Source of the DNA: Chitinophagales bacterium
Lineage (GTDB): Bacteria; Bacteroidota; Bacteroidia; Chitinophagales; Chitinophagaceae
DNA: 64,000 nt
NCBI GenBank assembly: GCA_017303855.1
Contig: JAFLBL010000003.1
Coordinates: 1 to 64,000, forward strand
Direction of reading: 5' to 3'
Below, piece after piece: positions 33,679 through 43,758 of this stretch. The position numbers were made by a program, and so were the translations under genes. Each line of letters begins with the position of its first letter. Position 1 is the first letter of the stretch. The notes below the pieces were generated by a model. It worked only from the letters and a program-made list of their open reading frames with translations, had not been told where the DNA came from and made no database searches.

Positions 33679-34938
33679 ATGCCTGTTCGCCAAAAAATAT
33701 TTCTGCTGGCTATATATCTTTTCATATTCTTTCTTTTTTTTCCTTCCTGGCAGGCACTCAATTTTATTTCAACTGCCTTTCTTGTCATAACAGCACTTTT
33801 TCAGAATTCATTCAAAGAGAAGTTAGCTATTCTCCGGGAGAGAAAATTCATTTACGGAATTCTGTTGTTTTTTATATACATATTTATCAGCGTGCTGACA
33901 TCAGATAACAGGGTCAACGCTTTTCACTCCCTTGATCCGCGTTTACCCTTGCTTTACTTTCCGTTAAGTATTGGCCTCATTAATACGGACAAAGCAGTCT
34001 CCCAAAAAGCTTTAACCGGTATTGCCGTTATTATTACAATCGTTTCACTTGTTTGTGTAATAAACGGAATTTATCGTGCAGCCCATTTTCAAAATACTTC
34101 GTATTTATATAATGATGCCCTTTCCGAATCCGTAACTGGCCTGCAATCCATTTATGTATCATTGCTGGTCAATATCTCCGTTTTTATCTTTACCTGGCTC
34201 TATATTACAAAACCGCAAACACCAGGCCGATCCTTATTAATCCCTGCTATTATCTTTCTGTTTATAACCAGCTTCCTTTTAGCAAGCCGGAATCTTATGT
34301 CCGGATTGTATGCCGCAACCCTGATTTTTGCTTTCTACCATATTATCAAAAAAAGAAAATACATCGAAGGGGTAACACTTATTTTCGGACTTATAATAAG
34401 TTTGTTTATTATTGTTAAATTCTTTCCGAAAACAATAAACCGGTTCAAAGAACTCAGCTACACCAGTTTTAATTTTCAGCAGGATGGTGCAGAAAGTCAT
34501 TACGATATGTCGGTGGACAGCACCCAATGGAACGGAGCTAATTCTCGCCGGGCAATATGGCAGTGTGGCTGGGAATTGTTCCGTCAATATCCTGTATTCG
34601 GTGTTCATCTCGGTGATAAAAAAGATAAACTGACCGCCATCTATCGTGATAAGAAATTTGACTTTGCTCTCCGTACACAAAAAAACCTTCACAATAATTA
34701 CCTTGATATTCTGGTCGGTCTCGGCATAATCGGTTTTATCCTGTTTGTTAGCAGCTGGATCATTCTCCCGCTCTTCTATTTCCGGAAAAAAGGTGACATC
34801 CTCAGTCTGAGTATCCTCCTCACCTTTGCCATGGCAATGCTCACGGAAAATTATTTTGACAGGAGTCTGGGAGGGATGTTATTTGGCTTTTTTGTGACAT
34901 TCCTGCTCAGCTGTAATATATCAAAGAACGAACCGTAG
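33679..34938 (+). CDS. O-antigen ligase/polymerase-like membrane protein
   Basis: 419 residues with about ten to twelve hydrophobic helices and a large periplasmic loop around 260-340. The loop contains AIWQCGWELFRQYPVFGVHLGD and LHNNYLDILVGLGIIGFILFVS; LHNxYLxxLxxxG is the hallmark of the Wzy_C / WaaL superfamily. The enzyme either joins O-polymer to lipid A-core or polymerises repeat units. The ABC-transporter pair next to it suggests a pathway that exports full-length polymer, which would favour a ligase, but the gene is convergent with them and on its own strand. Family call is good. Confidence 0.82.
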   Translation: MPVRQKIFLLAIYLFIFFLFFPSWQALNFISTAFLVITALFQNSFKEKLAILRERKFIYGILLFFIYIFISVLTSDNRVNAFHSLDPRLPLLYFPLSIGLINTDKAVSQKALTGIAVIITIVSLVCVINGIYRAAHFQNTSYLYNDALSESVTGLQSIYVSLLVNISVFIFTWLYITKPQTPGRSLLIPAIIFLFITSFLLASRNLMSGLYAATLIFAFYHIIKKRKYIEGVTLIFGLIISLFIIVKFFPKTINRFKELSYTSFNFQQDGAESHYDMSVDSTQWNGANSRRAIWQCGWELFRQYPVFGVHLGDKKDKLTAIYRDKKFDFALRTQKNLHNNYLDILVGLGIIGFILFVSSWIILPLFYFRKKGDILSLSILLTFAMAMLTENYFDRSLGGMLFGFFVTFLLSCNISKNEP

Positions 34939-34950
34939 AAACAGGCTCAT

Positions 34951-35685
34951 TTACTGGTTATCTTTCAGGTAATGCTGAATGGCCTTTTCAGTGTCACCAC
35001 AAAAGACCATTTCACCCCCTTTCATATATACAGCCCGGTGACAATACTTTCTTATTACATCCATGCTGTGGCTGACCAGCACAACTGTTCTTCCCTGAAT
35101 CCACGAACTCTCAAACACCTTGATTGCTTTCTCCTGAAATTTCATATCACCAACGGCAAATATTTCATCCAGGAACATGATATCGGCTCCGGCTTTGACC
35201 GCAATGGAGAATCCCAGGCGGGCCACCATACCAGATGAGAAAAACTTGATTTTAGTGTCGACAAATTCCCTTAATTCCGCAAAATCAATTATCTCATCAA
35301 AAATTGCATCCACCTCTTTAATCTTTAAACCAAGAACAGAACCAGATACGTAGATGTTTTCACGGGCCGTTAACTCATGACTCATCCCAACACCCAGGTT
35401 CATAAGCATAGTGGTACCATGTATATTAATATACCCGGTATCTGCCGGATAAACACCCGCCAGTAATTTCACGAGAGTGGATTTGCCACACCCGTTTCGT
35501 CCTAGCAAACCGAGACATTCCCCTTTTTTAATTTCCAGCGACATTAACTTAACTGCACTGATTTCCTTCTTACGGGGTGGATTGAAAATATTGAAAAGCC
35601 TATGTTTAACCGTATTATGATTGTCTTCGCTGACGACGAATGTTTTACTTATAAACTTTGCTTCAATAGCTATCTGGGATTCCAT
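34951..35685 (-). CDS. Polysaccharide ABC exporter, ATP-binding subunit (Wzt/KpsT-like)
   Basis: 244 residues. Walker A is GLLGRNGCGKSTLVKLL near 57-73; the signature region FFSSGMVARLGFSIAV and Walker B DIMFLDEIFAVGD match the polysaccharide/polyol phosphate subfamily. The D-loop GD and switch His (VSHSMDVIRK) are present. At 244 residues it lacks the C-terminal carbohydrate-binding domain found in some Wzt proteins, so it resembles KpsT or TagH. It exports lipid-linked polymer from the cytoplasm together with the permease encoded 10 bp upstream. The last gene of a tightly spaced operon. Confidence 0.93.
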   Translation of the reverse strand: MESQIAIEAKFISKTFVVSEDNHNTVKHRLFNIFNPPRKKEISAVKLMSLEIKKGECLGLLGRNGCGKSTLVKLLAGVYPADTGYINIHGTTMLMNLGVGMSHELTARENIYVSGSVLGLKIKEVDAIFDEIIDFAELREFVDTKIKFFSSGMVARLGFSIAVKAGADIMFLDEIFAVGDMKFQEKAIKVFESSWIQGRTVVLVSHSMDVIRKYCHRAVYMKGGEMVFCGDTEKAIQHYLKDNQ

Positions 35686-35695
35686 AAAAATATAT

Positions 35696-36493
35696 TTAAA
35701 GTTTTTCTGCGGCCTTAACTCCGATTTTTTTCAAAAGTAGTATGCCCGTCAATAATAAGAAGATTGAATAAGCCCATCCGAAAATAAACAGTTCCCATTC
35801 TGGCGGAATGTGATAGATAATCACATTCCGGGCATTTATTATAATGCCGGAAATAGGATTAACATACTCCAGTCCCGGCAATGATTCTCTGAACGTGTCG
35901 AGTTTAAATAAAATTGGAGAAAGCCAAAATCCAATTCCGGTTATCACGATCCATATCTGTGAAATGTCTTTTGCCAGAATATAGATATTGGAAAGAATGA
36001 TTGAAAACGCAAGCGCAAAAACCACCAGGTTTAAGAAAATGGGTATTATGTAAAATGCCATAAACCCAATTCCAAGAGTGCCTTTGTCAATAAACTGATA
36101 GTAAATAAGGAATAAAGTGAGATTAAAGAAAAAACCTATACAGTTGGCTAAAATGGTGGACAGGTATATTTCGATCTTGTTCATGTTGGTGAATTCATAG
36201 AGATACTTTTTGGTAAGAAGTAACTGAATTGTACCAGTAGTGCTTTCAACAAAAAAGTTCCAGAATATCAGCGCTATAAATAAAAATGAGACAAAATTAG
36301 GAATGCCTTGCTTCAATACCATTTCAAATGCCACGTAAAAAATGAAAATGTCGGATACAGGCTTGATGACAGCCCACAACAGCCCTAATTTATTTTCATA
36401 ATACCGGAGCTTAAACTCAATTTTAGCCAGCAACCAGATTCGTTCAACTACATTCGAAACCGCTTTTCGCTTATCTACCGTTCTAAATAACAT
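35696..36493 (-). CDS. Polysaccharide ABC exporter, permease (Wzm/ABC-2 type)
   Basis: 265 residues with six hydrophobic helices, an ABC-2 membrane protein of the O-antigen/capsule exporter group. Typical features are the N-terminal amphipathic stretch (RIWLLAKIEFKLRYYENKLG), LLWAVIKPVSDIFIFYVAFE, the re-entrant region ISQIWIVITGIGFWLSPILF, and PISGIIINARNVI before the last helix. It forms the membrane channel for the ATPase encoded directly downstream; the gene for a dual GT ends three bases upstream. Export of a fully polymerised glycan is implied. Confidence 0.88.
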   Translation of the reverse strand: MLFRTVDKRKAVSNVVERIWLLAKIEFKLRYYENKLGLLWAVIKPVSDIFIFYVAFEMVLKQGIPNFVSFLFIALIFWNFFVESTTGTIQLLLTKKYLYEFTNMNKIEIYLSTILANCIGFFFNLTLFLIYYQFIDKGTLGIGFMAFYIIPIFLNLVVFALAFSIILSNIYILAKDISQIWIVITGIGFWLSPILFKLDTFRESLPGLEYVNPISGIIINARNVIIYHIPPEWELFIFGWAYSIFLLLTGILLLKKIGVKAAEKL

Positions 36494-36496
36494 AAC

Positions 36497-38662
36497 TTAC
36501 TTTTTCAGTCTTTTAAAGATTATATACGCAATTTTCCTCAAGTACCGTTTCCCCTTTATTTTTTCCTTCAGCCTGCCTTGCAGCTTACCCGAAAAAAGGC
36601 TAAATACTCCGGCACTTAAACCAGCCCCCTGTTTAGTAGGATTATCAAGAAACAATCCACTCCCGTTTGCATTAAATAAATGCACCAGTTCAGGGCCATA
36701 TTGCTGATAAATTTTTTTGTGCTTATCCGCCATCAGCTTATGCAGGAAGAGCCTTTTTACAACGGTAAATTTTCTTGCCATTGATTTCTTTCTGACCCTG
36801 TAATTAAATAAGGGTTCGGGCAAAACCAGGCCGCCGCGACTATTTTCAATCATACTGACGACAGCATTCCAGTCTTCCATTCCATATTCAAAACCCGGAT
36901 CAAATTTTCCATAACTTAAAAAGGAGCTTTTTCTGAATACAAGTGTGCTGGTAAGTAAATTATGGAAAAGCAACAGGGGCGGTTCCGGATTAAATGCCGG
37001 CCAGCACCCGCTAGCTTGCCCGGTATATTTTGCCCAGCAGCTCACAAAATGCACATTTGTATAAGCAGAGAGAAGCGTTATGGCTTTAGGGTAGAAGCTT
37101 TTATCCACAGTGTCATCGGGATCCAGAAATGCTATGTATTTACCGTTTGCAATTTCTGCTCCAAAGTTTCTGGTAAGCGCCAGTCCCTGATTTTTTGTAT
37201 GAACTACTTTAACATGGTATTTCTTTTCAATTTCGGCAAGTGCAGACAGGCTGGTTGTTTGCGTACTTCCGTCATTGACAATAATTATTTCAGTTTCTGC
37301 AACATCCGTGTTTAAAACTGATCTGACACATTCTTCAATATATTCACCCATATTAAAATAGGGGATGATCACAGATAACAGTTTTCCGGACTTACTTTCT
37401 TGTTCATCGTCTGCTTGCCGGGAATTAACTGATGTGAAGGGATAGCCTGAATGCACTTGTTGGCCCGTCATAAATTCATTGATGACGTCCATTTTTTTTA
37501 TATACACTGTATCAGGGGCAAAATCCGTATTGATCGTTTGACAGGCTCTTTCACTGATTTGTTCCAAATCTGCCGGATCCATTGACAGAATCTGAATCAG
37601 TTGCGCTTCGAAATCACCAGGCACATGATGATCGAACAGAAAACCGTTGACCCCGTGACTGATTACTTCTGATTGACCACCTTGCCTGGATGCTAATACG
37701 ATTTTTCCCAACGCCATTGCTTCCAGTACAGTATAAGGTAAATTATCCACGAGGCTTGGGACAATAACCAGATGGGCCTTTTCTAAAAATTTTCCAAGGT
37801 CAGCTGGTGGATGTTCTCCTTCCAGTACCAGTAGTTGCCGGTTTATATAATCCTTATAAGTGTCTGTAACAACATCACCCATAGATATCCCTTCCGGATG
37901 AAACAGCAGATCTGTATTTCCAACCAGGTGTAACGGATGTTCAAACCCCTTCTCCCAGAGCTCTTTAAAATACTTTAACAGCGCAAATGTGCCCTTCAGT
38001 GGAGATAGTTTTCCGAAACAAACAATGTAATTTTTTCTGTACGTAGTTGAGCGTGAATAGCTTCCCGGGGAAACCGGATTTTTTACATACCGGACCTGCC
38101 TGATCTTCCTTTCCATCCGGTTCTGAATCTCATTGACCAGGTAAGTACTGGGTGAAATCAGCAGATCCGCACATAGCATACTGGACTTCTCCATTTCACC
38201 TGTCCAGTATTGCGGAAACGTGTAAATAGGTACGTGATTGTACTCGAGGTATAAAAACGATGGCGCATGACAGGTAATCAGGATTGTAAGATCCGCATAA
38301 TTCTCATAGCGCATCCATTTATATTGCTGGAGATAATAGGCGATTCCAAGGTACTCCTGCGATTCGATAATTGCTGGCTGTCCTTCTCTGCGTATAAACT
38401 CTCCAACAATTGCCGCATATTCATAGCTTATATTCGCCTGAAAACCCAGATACTTCGAGGTTCCGGTTCTGTTGGGTACAAATCTTATAACCCGGACATT
38501 TTGTTCAAAGGTTATTTTATCATGCAGTACACTTATATCATAGATAAACACAGTAACATCATGCCCTTTATTGCTCAGCATGGCTGCTGTGCACTGTACA
38601 TAGGTGCCTATACCGCCGCCATACTGTGGCGGATACTCAGTTGTCAGTAACCAGTATTTCAC
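36497..38662 (-). CDS. Dual glycosyltransferase, GT4 then GT2
   Basis: 721 residues with two catalytic modules. The first (1-405) is GT-B family 4: YPPQYGGGIGTYVQCTAAML, CFGKLSPLKGTFALLKYF, VPSLVDNLPYTVLEAMALGK and SRQGGQSEVI. The second (about 425-680) is GT-A family 2: LLSVIIPYFNMGEYIEECVRS, TEIIIVNDGSTQTTS, YIAFLDPDDTVDKSFY. The GTG start forms a 4-nt GTGA overlap with the upstream gene's stop, so the two are translationally coupled. The order GT4-GT2 mirrors the upstream gene's GT2-GT4. Two sugars may be added in succession by one polypeptide; specificities are unknown. Confidence 0.88.
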   Translation of the reverse strand: MKYWLLTTEYPPQYGGGIGTYVQCTAAMLSNKGHDVTVFIYDISVLHDKITFEQNVRVIRFVPNRTGTSKYLGFQANISYEYAAIVGEFIRREGQPAIIESQEYLGIAYYLQQYKWMRYENYADLTILITCHAPSFLYLEYNHVPIYTFPQYWTGEMEKSSMLCADLLISPSTYLVNEIQNRMERKIRQVRYVKNPVSPGSYSRSTTYRKNYIVCFGKLSPLKGTFALLKYFKELWEKGFEHPLHLVGNTDLLFHPEGISMGDVVTDTYKDYINRQLLVLEGEHPPADLGKFLEKAHLVIVPSLVDNLPYTVLEAMALGKIVLASRQGGQSEVISHGVNGFLFDHHVPGDFEAQLIQILSMDPADLEQISERACQTINTDFAPDTVYIKKMDVINEFMTGQQVHSGYPFTSVNSRQADDEQESKSGKLLSVIIPYFNMGEYIEECVRSVLNTDVAETEIIIVNDGSTQTTSLSALAEIEKKYHVKVVHTKNQGLALTRNFGAEIANGKYIAFLDPDDTVDKSFYPKAITLLSAYTNVHFVSCWAKYTGQASGCWPAFNPEPPLLLFHNLLTSTLVFRKSSFLSYGKFDPGFEYGMEDWNAVVSMIENSRGGLVLPEPLFNYRVRKKSMARKFTVVKRLFLHKLMADKHKKIYQQYGPELVHLFNANGSGLFLDNPTKQGAGLSAGVFSLFSGKLQGRLKEKIKGKRYLRKIAYIIFKRLKK

Positions 38663-40803
38663 CTTGCTGAAATTTTATCTAACATGCCCTTCATTTTATG
38701 ATACAGTTTTCTTGCTTTGTTTACAGTCCTCTTATTTTTTTGCAATACCCTGAAAATCCGTGAATTCGTTTTCGCATATAGCTCATCATTATTTTTCTCC
38801 AGGTATTGCAACCGGTTCAACAAAACCATATACTCATCGGAAATATTTGCTGTGGTTGTATTATTGTCCTGTCTCTTTATATTAAGTAACGTCATGTGAA
38901 TCTGAGATATCATTTGGGAGCTGCTGAATTTTTCTTCTACCCTGAACCGGGACGCCTTTCCCATTCTGCTGATCGTTTCCGGAGAATTCAACAGATCAGA
39001 CAAGACCCGTGCATATTCGTCCGACTCTTTCTCTTTCGTAGCTTGTTTCACCAGAATACCGCATGCTTCAGTGACCAGTTCTTTTTGCCCACCGGTATCA
39101 GCCCCGACTATTGCCAGAGACTTGGACATCGCCTCATAGATCGACAATGCAATTCCTTCATACAAAGATGGCAGGAAGAAAATATCGGCAGCATCCATAT
39201 AATCAAGAACTACGTCATTATCCTGTGATCCCAGTAAAAGTAGCCGGTCACCGAGTTTATGTTTTTTAATACTATTAACCAGGGCTGAATGCTCCGGTCC
39301 GTCACCTATGATAACACATTTAAAGTCACAATGAACATTATTAATTTTCGCGATTACATCGGCTACCATTCCGGGCTGCTTTTGAGCAGTCAGCCTGGCC
39401 ACATATAGAATAAGGCAACTATCAGCTTTCAGATTCAGTTGCTTTCTGATTGCTTCACGCTTGTCAGGATCTCTTTTAACACGTTGGGTATCCACATTAA
39501 TATAACATGTTTCAACCTTGCTGCTATCCGCTCCCATTTCGATACACCATCCGCCGAGTTCTTTGGAACTGACAAATGATTTGTCAAGACAATTTGTATA
39601 GGTTGCAGAGAAAAACGGGTATCCTCCGTTATACCAGCCAGGGTCCACGCAATGCACATAATCAACTACAGGAATATGGGGATACTGTATTTTCAGCCAC
39701 GGAAGCAGGTAATAGCCATACATTGAATTCGATAAGAAAATAGTATCCGGCTTTCTTGTTTCTAAAAAATATCTTACCCATGCGCTGTAATAAATGGTAC
39801 TGCCAAGGTTTGCCAAATGAAAAACATGTGCGGTACTATCTTCAAAGGCCCGGCTAAGTGCCTGTTTGCTTTCCAAAGTAGTCAACACAATTATTCTCCA
39901 GCCTTTGTTACTGAGCTCTTTTATCAGGCGAAGATTGAACAGATCAGCTCCTCCCATTTCCAGCCAGGGAAAAAGACAAAGAATTGTTCCGGGAATACTC
40001 TCACCGGTTGAGGTAAACGGCAGGGATATAGAGGGTGATGCTATTTTTCCAAATTCATATTGTAACTGTTGCGGTTGCGGGAAGCCCCTTTCCTTCAAAA
40101 TGGCTGCATACTTTGCATTCAGCATATCCTTCATTATCACTAGCCTGGCAGGGTTTTGCAGAGCTTCCCAGTTATTGTTCAATGTGCGTCTGTAATAAAA
40201 AAGGTATTCAGGAATTGTATAGCCCCAGAAATTCAGGCTTGCTGCCTGTAACCAAAAATCCCAATCTTCGCATCCATTACGCATTGTCTCATCAAACCGG
40301 AAGGATCCGAAAACTTCCCGTCGCGACATAAAACAACTGGTATTCCTGTTTTCTTTCAGAAAAAGTTCCCGGTCATGAAATCCACCCGTCCAGTTATATT
40401 GTTGTGCTCCAAATCCAACTACCCATGAGTTTACAAATTTGTATTCGGTATGGGTTTCCAGAAACAAATAGGCCTTCTCCAGAAATGTGGGGTGTATAAG
40501 ATCATCAGCATCCAAAAAAAAGAGATATCGCGACTTTGCCTGTTGAATACCGGTATTCCGGCTGGCAGGCAATCCCCGGTTCTCACCGTGCCTGATTACC
40601 TCCACCCGTTTGTCCGTTTTGGATAAGTGTTCCAGGATATTGTTTGTTTCATTATCGTCTGACCCGTCATTGACAAGGATCCACAAAAAGTCATCCCACG
40701 TCTGCTTTTGTAATGAGGCATAGGTTTCATACAGGAGGATACCTGTATTATACACCGGTGTTATTACGGTAATAAGATTATTATATTCGGCCTTATTATA
40801 CAC
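38659..40803 (-). CDS. Dual glycosyltransferase, GT2 then GT4
   Basis: 714 residues. The first module (1-260) is GT-A family 2: LITVITPVYNTGILLYETYA, FLWILVNDGSDDNET, SRYLFFLDADDLIHPTF. The second (about 270-640) is GT-B family 4: LPWLEMGGADLFNLRLIKEL, ILYVARLTAQKQPGMVADV, LFLPSLYEGIALSIYEAMSK and ADTGGQKELV. A C-terminal coiled-coil tail (YLEKNNDELYAKTNSRIFRV) resembles tails in neighbouring proteins. The start must be GTG because TAA of the preceding gene is in frame six bases upstream. It overlaps the next gene by 4 nt. Substrates are unknown. Confidence 0.88.
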   Translation of the reverse strand: MYNKAEYNNLITVITPVYNTGILLYETYASLQKQTWDDFLWILVNDGSDDNETNNILEHLSKTDKRVEVIRHGENRGLPASRNTGIQQAKSRYLFFLDADDLIHPTFLEKAYLFLETHTEYKFVNSWVVGFGAQQYNWTGGFHDRELFLKENRNTSCFMSRREVFGSFRFDETMRNGCEDWDFWLQAASLNFWGYTIPEYLFYYRRTLNNNWEALQNPARLVIMKDMLNAKYAAILKERGFPQPQQLQYEFGKIASPSISLPFTSTGESIPGTILCLFPWLEMGGADLFNLRLIKELSNKGWRIIVLTTLESKQALSRAFEDSTAHVFHLANLGSTIYYSAWVRYFLETRKPDTIFLSNSMYGYYLLPWLKIQYPHIPVVDYVHCVDPGWYNGGYPFFSATYTNCLDKSFVSSKELGGWCIEMGADSSKVETCYINVDTQRVKRDPDKREAIRKQLNLKADSCLILYVARLTAQKQPGMVADVIAKINNVHCDFKCVIIGDGPEHSALVNSIKKHKLGDRLLLLGSQDNDVVLDYMDAADIFFLPSLYEGIALSIYEAMSKSLAIVGADTGGQKELVTEACGILVKQATKEKESDEYARVLSDLLNSPETISRMGKASRFRVEEKFSSSQMISQIHMTLLNIKRQDNNTTTANISDEYMVLLNRLQYLEKNNDELYAKTNSRIFRVLQKNKRTVNKARKLYHKMKGMLDKISAR

Positions 40804-40809
40804 GATAGT

Positions 40810-42102
40810 TTAACGGGCTGCTTCTTCTGCTATTTTCTTTTTCTCCAGTTTGTCCGTACGTTGATATAGTTCCATATGCACTTTTGCACACTCCTTTATT
40901 GACAGAGGGCTTTTGATATTCTGAGCCATTTGCATTAATAAATGACGATCATTGCAAAGTGCAATAATTTTTTCCTTAAGGCTTTCTGCCTTTCGAGCCA
41001 TAAAGTGTATTCCGGTTACCCCATCTTCAACTTTTTCCTGCATGCCCCCGATATTGCTGCAAATAACCGGTCTCTTGTACATAAAAGCCTCCTGTATCAC
41101 CATTGGAGAATTCTCCCACCAGATTGATGGAACTATAACACAATCCACCTGATTCATCAAGGTTGGCAATTCATTGCTTTCATAAGACCCATGATTAGTA
41201 ACCACTGTTTTATTATCTGCAAGTAGCTGCTTTATTTTAGCAATGAATTCCGGCGATTGTATATCAAGGTTTGCGCCAAAGATGTCGAGCCGCACCTGTT
41301 TTTTTATTGATTTCGGAAGCAACTTAAAAGCATTTAACAAAACATCAATCCCTTTGTATGGATTAAGTTGTCCAAAATAACCAAACCTGATCTTGTACTC
41401 CTTTTCTGAGTGATCCCTGGAGATAACAATTGATACAGGCTCCTGTCCGTTTTCAATAACGGTAATTTTTTCGGCTGCAATGCCCCAATCAACATATCGT
41501 TGCTTGAGAAAACGGCTTGGAGAAATAAAATGATCTATGATTTCAAAATAAGATTTAAGAAAATACTCCCGCAACAGAAAATCACCTGATGAAGTGGCTG
41601 TAAAACAGTTGTGACATTCCAGCGGTGAAGATTTGTAACACAACTGTTTACTTTCTCCGGTCTTAACCATTTGGCCATTATGATTACAAATGGCACTATA
41701 CTCGTGAAGGGTAAGAAATATTTTAGGAGCTGAAGTTAAATTTTTTACCACTCTGATTAACTCCACGCCAATATGAATAAAATGATGAAAATGCACCACA
41801 TCAGGTTGGAATTTTTCGATCAGGTTCTTCAATTCTTTCCAAAGCACTTCCTTTTGAGGTTGTGTATGGGTAAAATAGTCCTGTGTATTAGAGTAGAAGA
41901 GAAACTCATCATTTTCCAATTGTGCCAACGGGTATGTTTCTGAGCCGGTTTTACCATGCCTGGCGAGAAATAAAACTTTTCCGGGATGTACTTTTTTATA
42001 CTCCTTGAACAAGTTATATGCCGCCACTTCTGCGCCACCCTTTGAAAAGGATGGGTGTCCATGTGATATAATTAATATTCTGGGGTGGGTAATATCTCTC
42101 AT
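40810..42102 (-). CDS. Glycosyltransferase family 4
   Basis: 430-residue GT-B enzyme. N-terminal donor-site features include HPSFSKGGAEVAAYNLFKEY and the FLTLHEYSAICNHNG stretch, with three Cys in KQLCYKSSPLECHNCF that may bind metal. The C-terminal domain has FGYFGQLNPYKGIDVLLNAF, VPSIWWENSPMVIQEAFMYK and CSNIGGMQEKVEDGVTG, the canonical EX7E-type acceptor/donor region (here Q...EAF...). It is 6-7 bp from both neighbours. The Cys-rich insert also appears in a group of family 4 enzymes acting on surface glycans. Sugar unknown. Confidence 0.87.
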   Translation of the reverse strand: MRDITHPRILIISHGHPSFSKGGAEVAAYNLFKEYKKVHPGKVLFLARHGKTGSETYPLAQLENDEFLFYSNTQDYFTHTQPQKEVLWKELKNLIEKFQPDVVHFHHFIHIGVELIRVVKNLTSAPKIFLTLHEYSAICNHNGQMVKTGESKQLCYKSSPLECHNCFTATSSGDFLLREYFLKSYFEIIDHFISPSRFLKQRYVDWGIAAEKITVIENGQEPVSIVISRDHSEKEYKIRFGYFGQLNPYKGIDVLLNAFKLLPKSIKKQVRLDIFGANLDIQSPEFIAKIKQLLADNKTVVTNHGSYESNELPTLMNQVDCVIVPSIWWENSPMVIQEAFMYKRPVICSNIGGMQEKVEDGVTGIHFMARKAESLKEKIIALCNDRHLLMQMAQNIKSPLSIKECAKVHMELYQRTDKLEKKKIAEEAAR

Positions 42103-42107
42103 AGTCT

Positions 42108-43733
42108 TTAGTCCGGTAACTTGATTGATTCGATTAATTCATTCCATCTTTTGGTGTGCTGCCATCCATTATAAAGGGTAACTTTGTGTTTCCAGCCGTG
42201 ATCATTAAAAAGTGACTGTGACTTTCTTTCCAGGTGATACAACACAACCTCCGGTTCGTAATAACACTTATAATTAATCGACTGAATTTTCAAACATAAG
42301 TCTGAATCCTCAAAATCACCAAGTATATAGGATTCATCAAACCCGCCTACCCTGTTAAATACTTCTTTTGAGATAAACATACAGGCGCCAGTTACGGATG
42401 GCATTTCCTTTGCCTTCTTTATGGGAGATAACCACAAAGGGGTTCCTTTACCCGGATGCTCGTTGAACCAAAATCCTTCTAAAAATGCAAAGTGGCTGAA
42501 GTTCATACCCGCATGCTGAATATTATTGTCTTCATATAAAAGCGTGGGTCCGAGTATGCCGCATTGGTCGAGCGTTGAATAGCGGAAGAGCAGTTTTTCC
42601 AACCACCCTTTGTCCCGGGGAATTACATCGGAATTCAACAGCAGTAAATAATCGGACGATGTAAACGTTACGCCAAAGTTATTAGCACCGGCAAATCCAA
42701 GATTGGCACCTGCATACACAATTTTAAACGAAAACTGGTAGATGGGATAAATCTGATTACAGAACAAAACGACATTATCAAAAATAGCAGGGTCATCAAT
42801 CACATAGATGACCTCCGTTCTGCACATATAGGGATCATTGCAAAACTGGCTTAGTTGAAACTGGATAAAATCATATCTCCCATAAATCGGGATTACGACC
42901 GACACCTCCGGTTTTTCACAGGGCTCGCCAAATTGTTTAAACCAGGGTTTGATTAAAGGCTTAATTTTTAACTCATTAAGTTTTTGAATGGCCGGTCCGA
43001 TACAGGTATCAAACTTTTTAAACACATCCGATTCATTCAGATCCAATACAGATAAAACAAGTTTCACTTTATTGATAAAGCTGATGTTCCTGTGTGTCAG
43101 TTCACATTCATATACAAGCAGCTCATTATTTCTGGTGAGAACGTGGATCTCGGCTTTCTTGTCTTCATCCCGCAATCCATCATTGGTAGTGATAAACCCG
43201 AAAAAACCGGTCTTTTGAATAACATCTATTTGTTGATGACGAAAATGTTCCCTAACGTCGTTCCTTGTATAAGACTGAAGAGAAGGTAATATGTTCTGAG
43301 AGAAAAGCTGATTCTCGAACATGAAATAAACTTCGTCTATAACCTGTTCGGGATCAACTATCCAGCCAGCAATAAACAGGTTATTCCCAACCGGCATGAC
43401 GGTCTCGAAGTTTACCTTAAAGAATGTTTTACATTTTTCAGGTACAACAATTTCAATATTCTCCCTTTTAATACTTTTAAAATGCTGCTGTAAAACCTCA
43501 CCCTTCTTTTTCAAATAGCTTTTCGCCTTTGCCGTATCGACAATGGCAGTACTCATTTCCATTTCCAAACTCTCCACCGCCTCGACCTGTTCTTTCGGCT
43601 TTATAAAATAACTCCTGACCCGATCTTTGATGATCCCCGCAAGTGTTCTTTTTTCATATGTCCGCTGATACCAGCTTAAACTTTCTTTCAGATCCCTGTT
43701 CTCTTTTTCAAGTATCTCTTTACTCCTGTGCAT
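42108..43733 (-). CDS. Glycosyltransferase family 2, rhamnosyltransferase-like, with N-terminal coil
   Basis: 541 residues. Residues 1-60 are a coiled coil with the motif SLSWYQRTYEKRTLAGIIKD, which also occurs in the adjacent 130-residue protein. Residues 100-230 are unassigned beta-rich sequence. The GT-A domain runs from about 265: EVSVVIPIYGRYDFIQFQLS, YAGANLGFAGANNFGVTFTS, LLLLNSDVIPRDKGW, and the base region GGFDESYILGDFEDSDLCLK. This fits the family-2 group that builds O-antigen or capsule backbones. The N-terminal coil may tether it to the partner protein. Sugar unknown. Confidence 0.83.
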   Translation of the reverse strand: MHRSKEILEKENRDLKESLSWYQRTYEKRTLAGIIKDRVRSYFIKPKEQVEAVESLEMEMSTAIVDTAKAKSYLKKKGEVLQQHFKSIKRENIEIVVPEKCKTFFKVNFETVMPVGNNLFIAGWIVDPEQVIDEVYFMFENQLFSQNILPSLQSYTRNDVREHFRHQQIDVIQKTGFFGFITTNDGLRDEDKKAEIHVLTRNNELLVYECELTHRNISFINKVKLVLSVLDLNESDVFKKFDTCIGPAIQKLNELKIKPLIKPWFKQFGEPCEKPEVSVVIPIYGRYDFIQFQLSQFCNDPYMCRTEVIYVIDDPAIFDNVVLFCNQIYPIYQFSFKIVYAGANLGFAGANNFGVTFTSSDYLLLLNSDVIPRDKGWLEKLLFRYSTLDQCGILGPTLLYEDNNIQHAGMNFSHFAFLEGFWFNEHPGKGTPLWLSPIKKAKEMPSVTGACMFISKEVFNRVGGFDESYILGDFEDSDLCLKIQSINYKCYYEPEVVLYHLERKSQSLFNDHGWKHKVTLYNGWQHTKRWNELIESIKLPD

Positions 43734-43758
43734 AATTAAACTCTTGGAGGTGCTTCGT

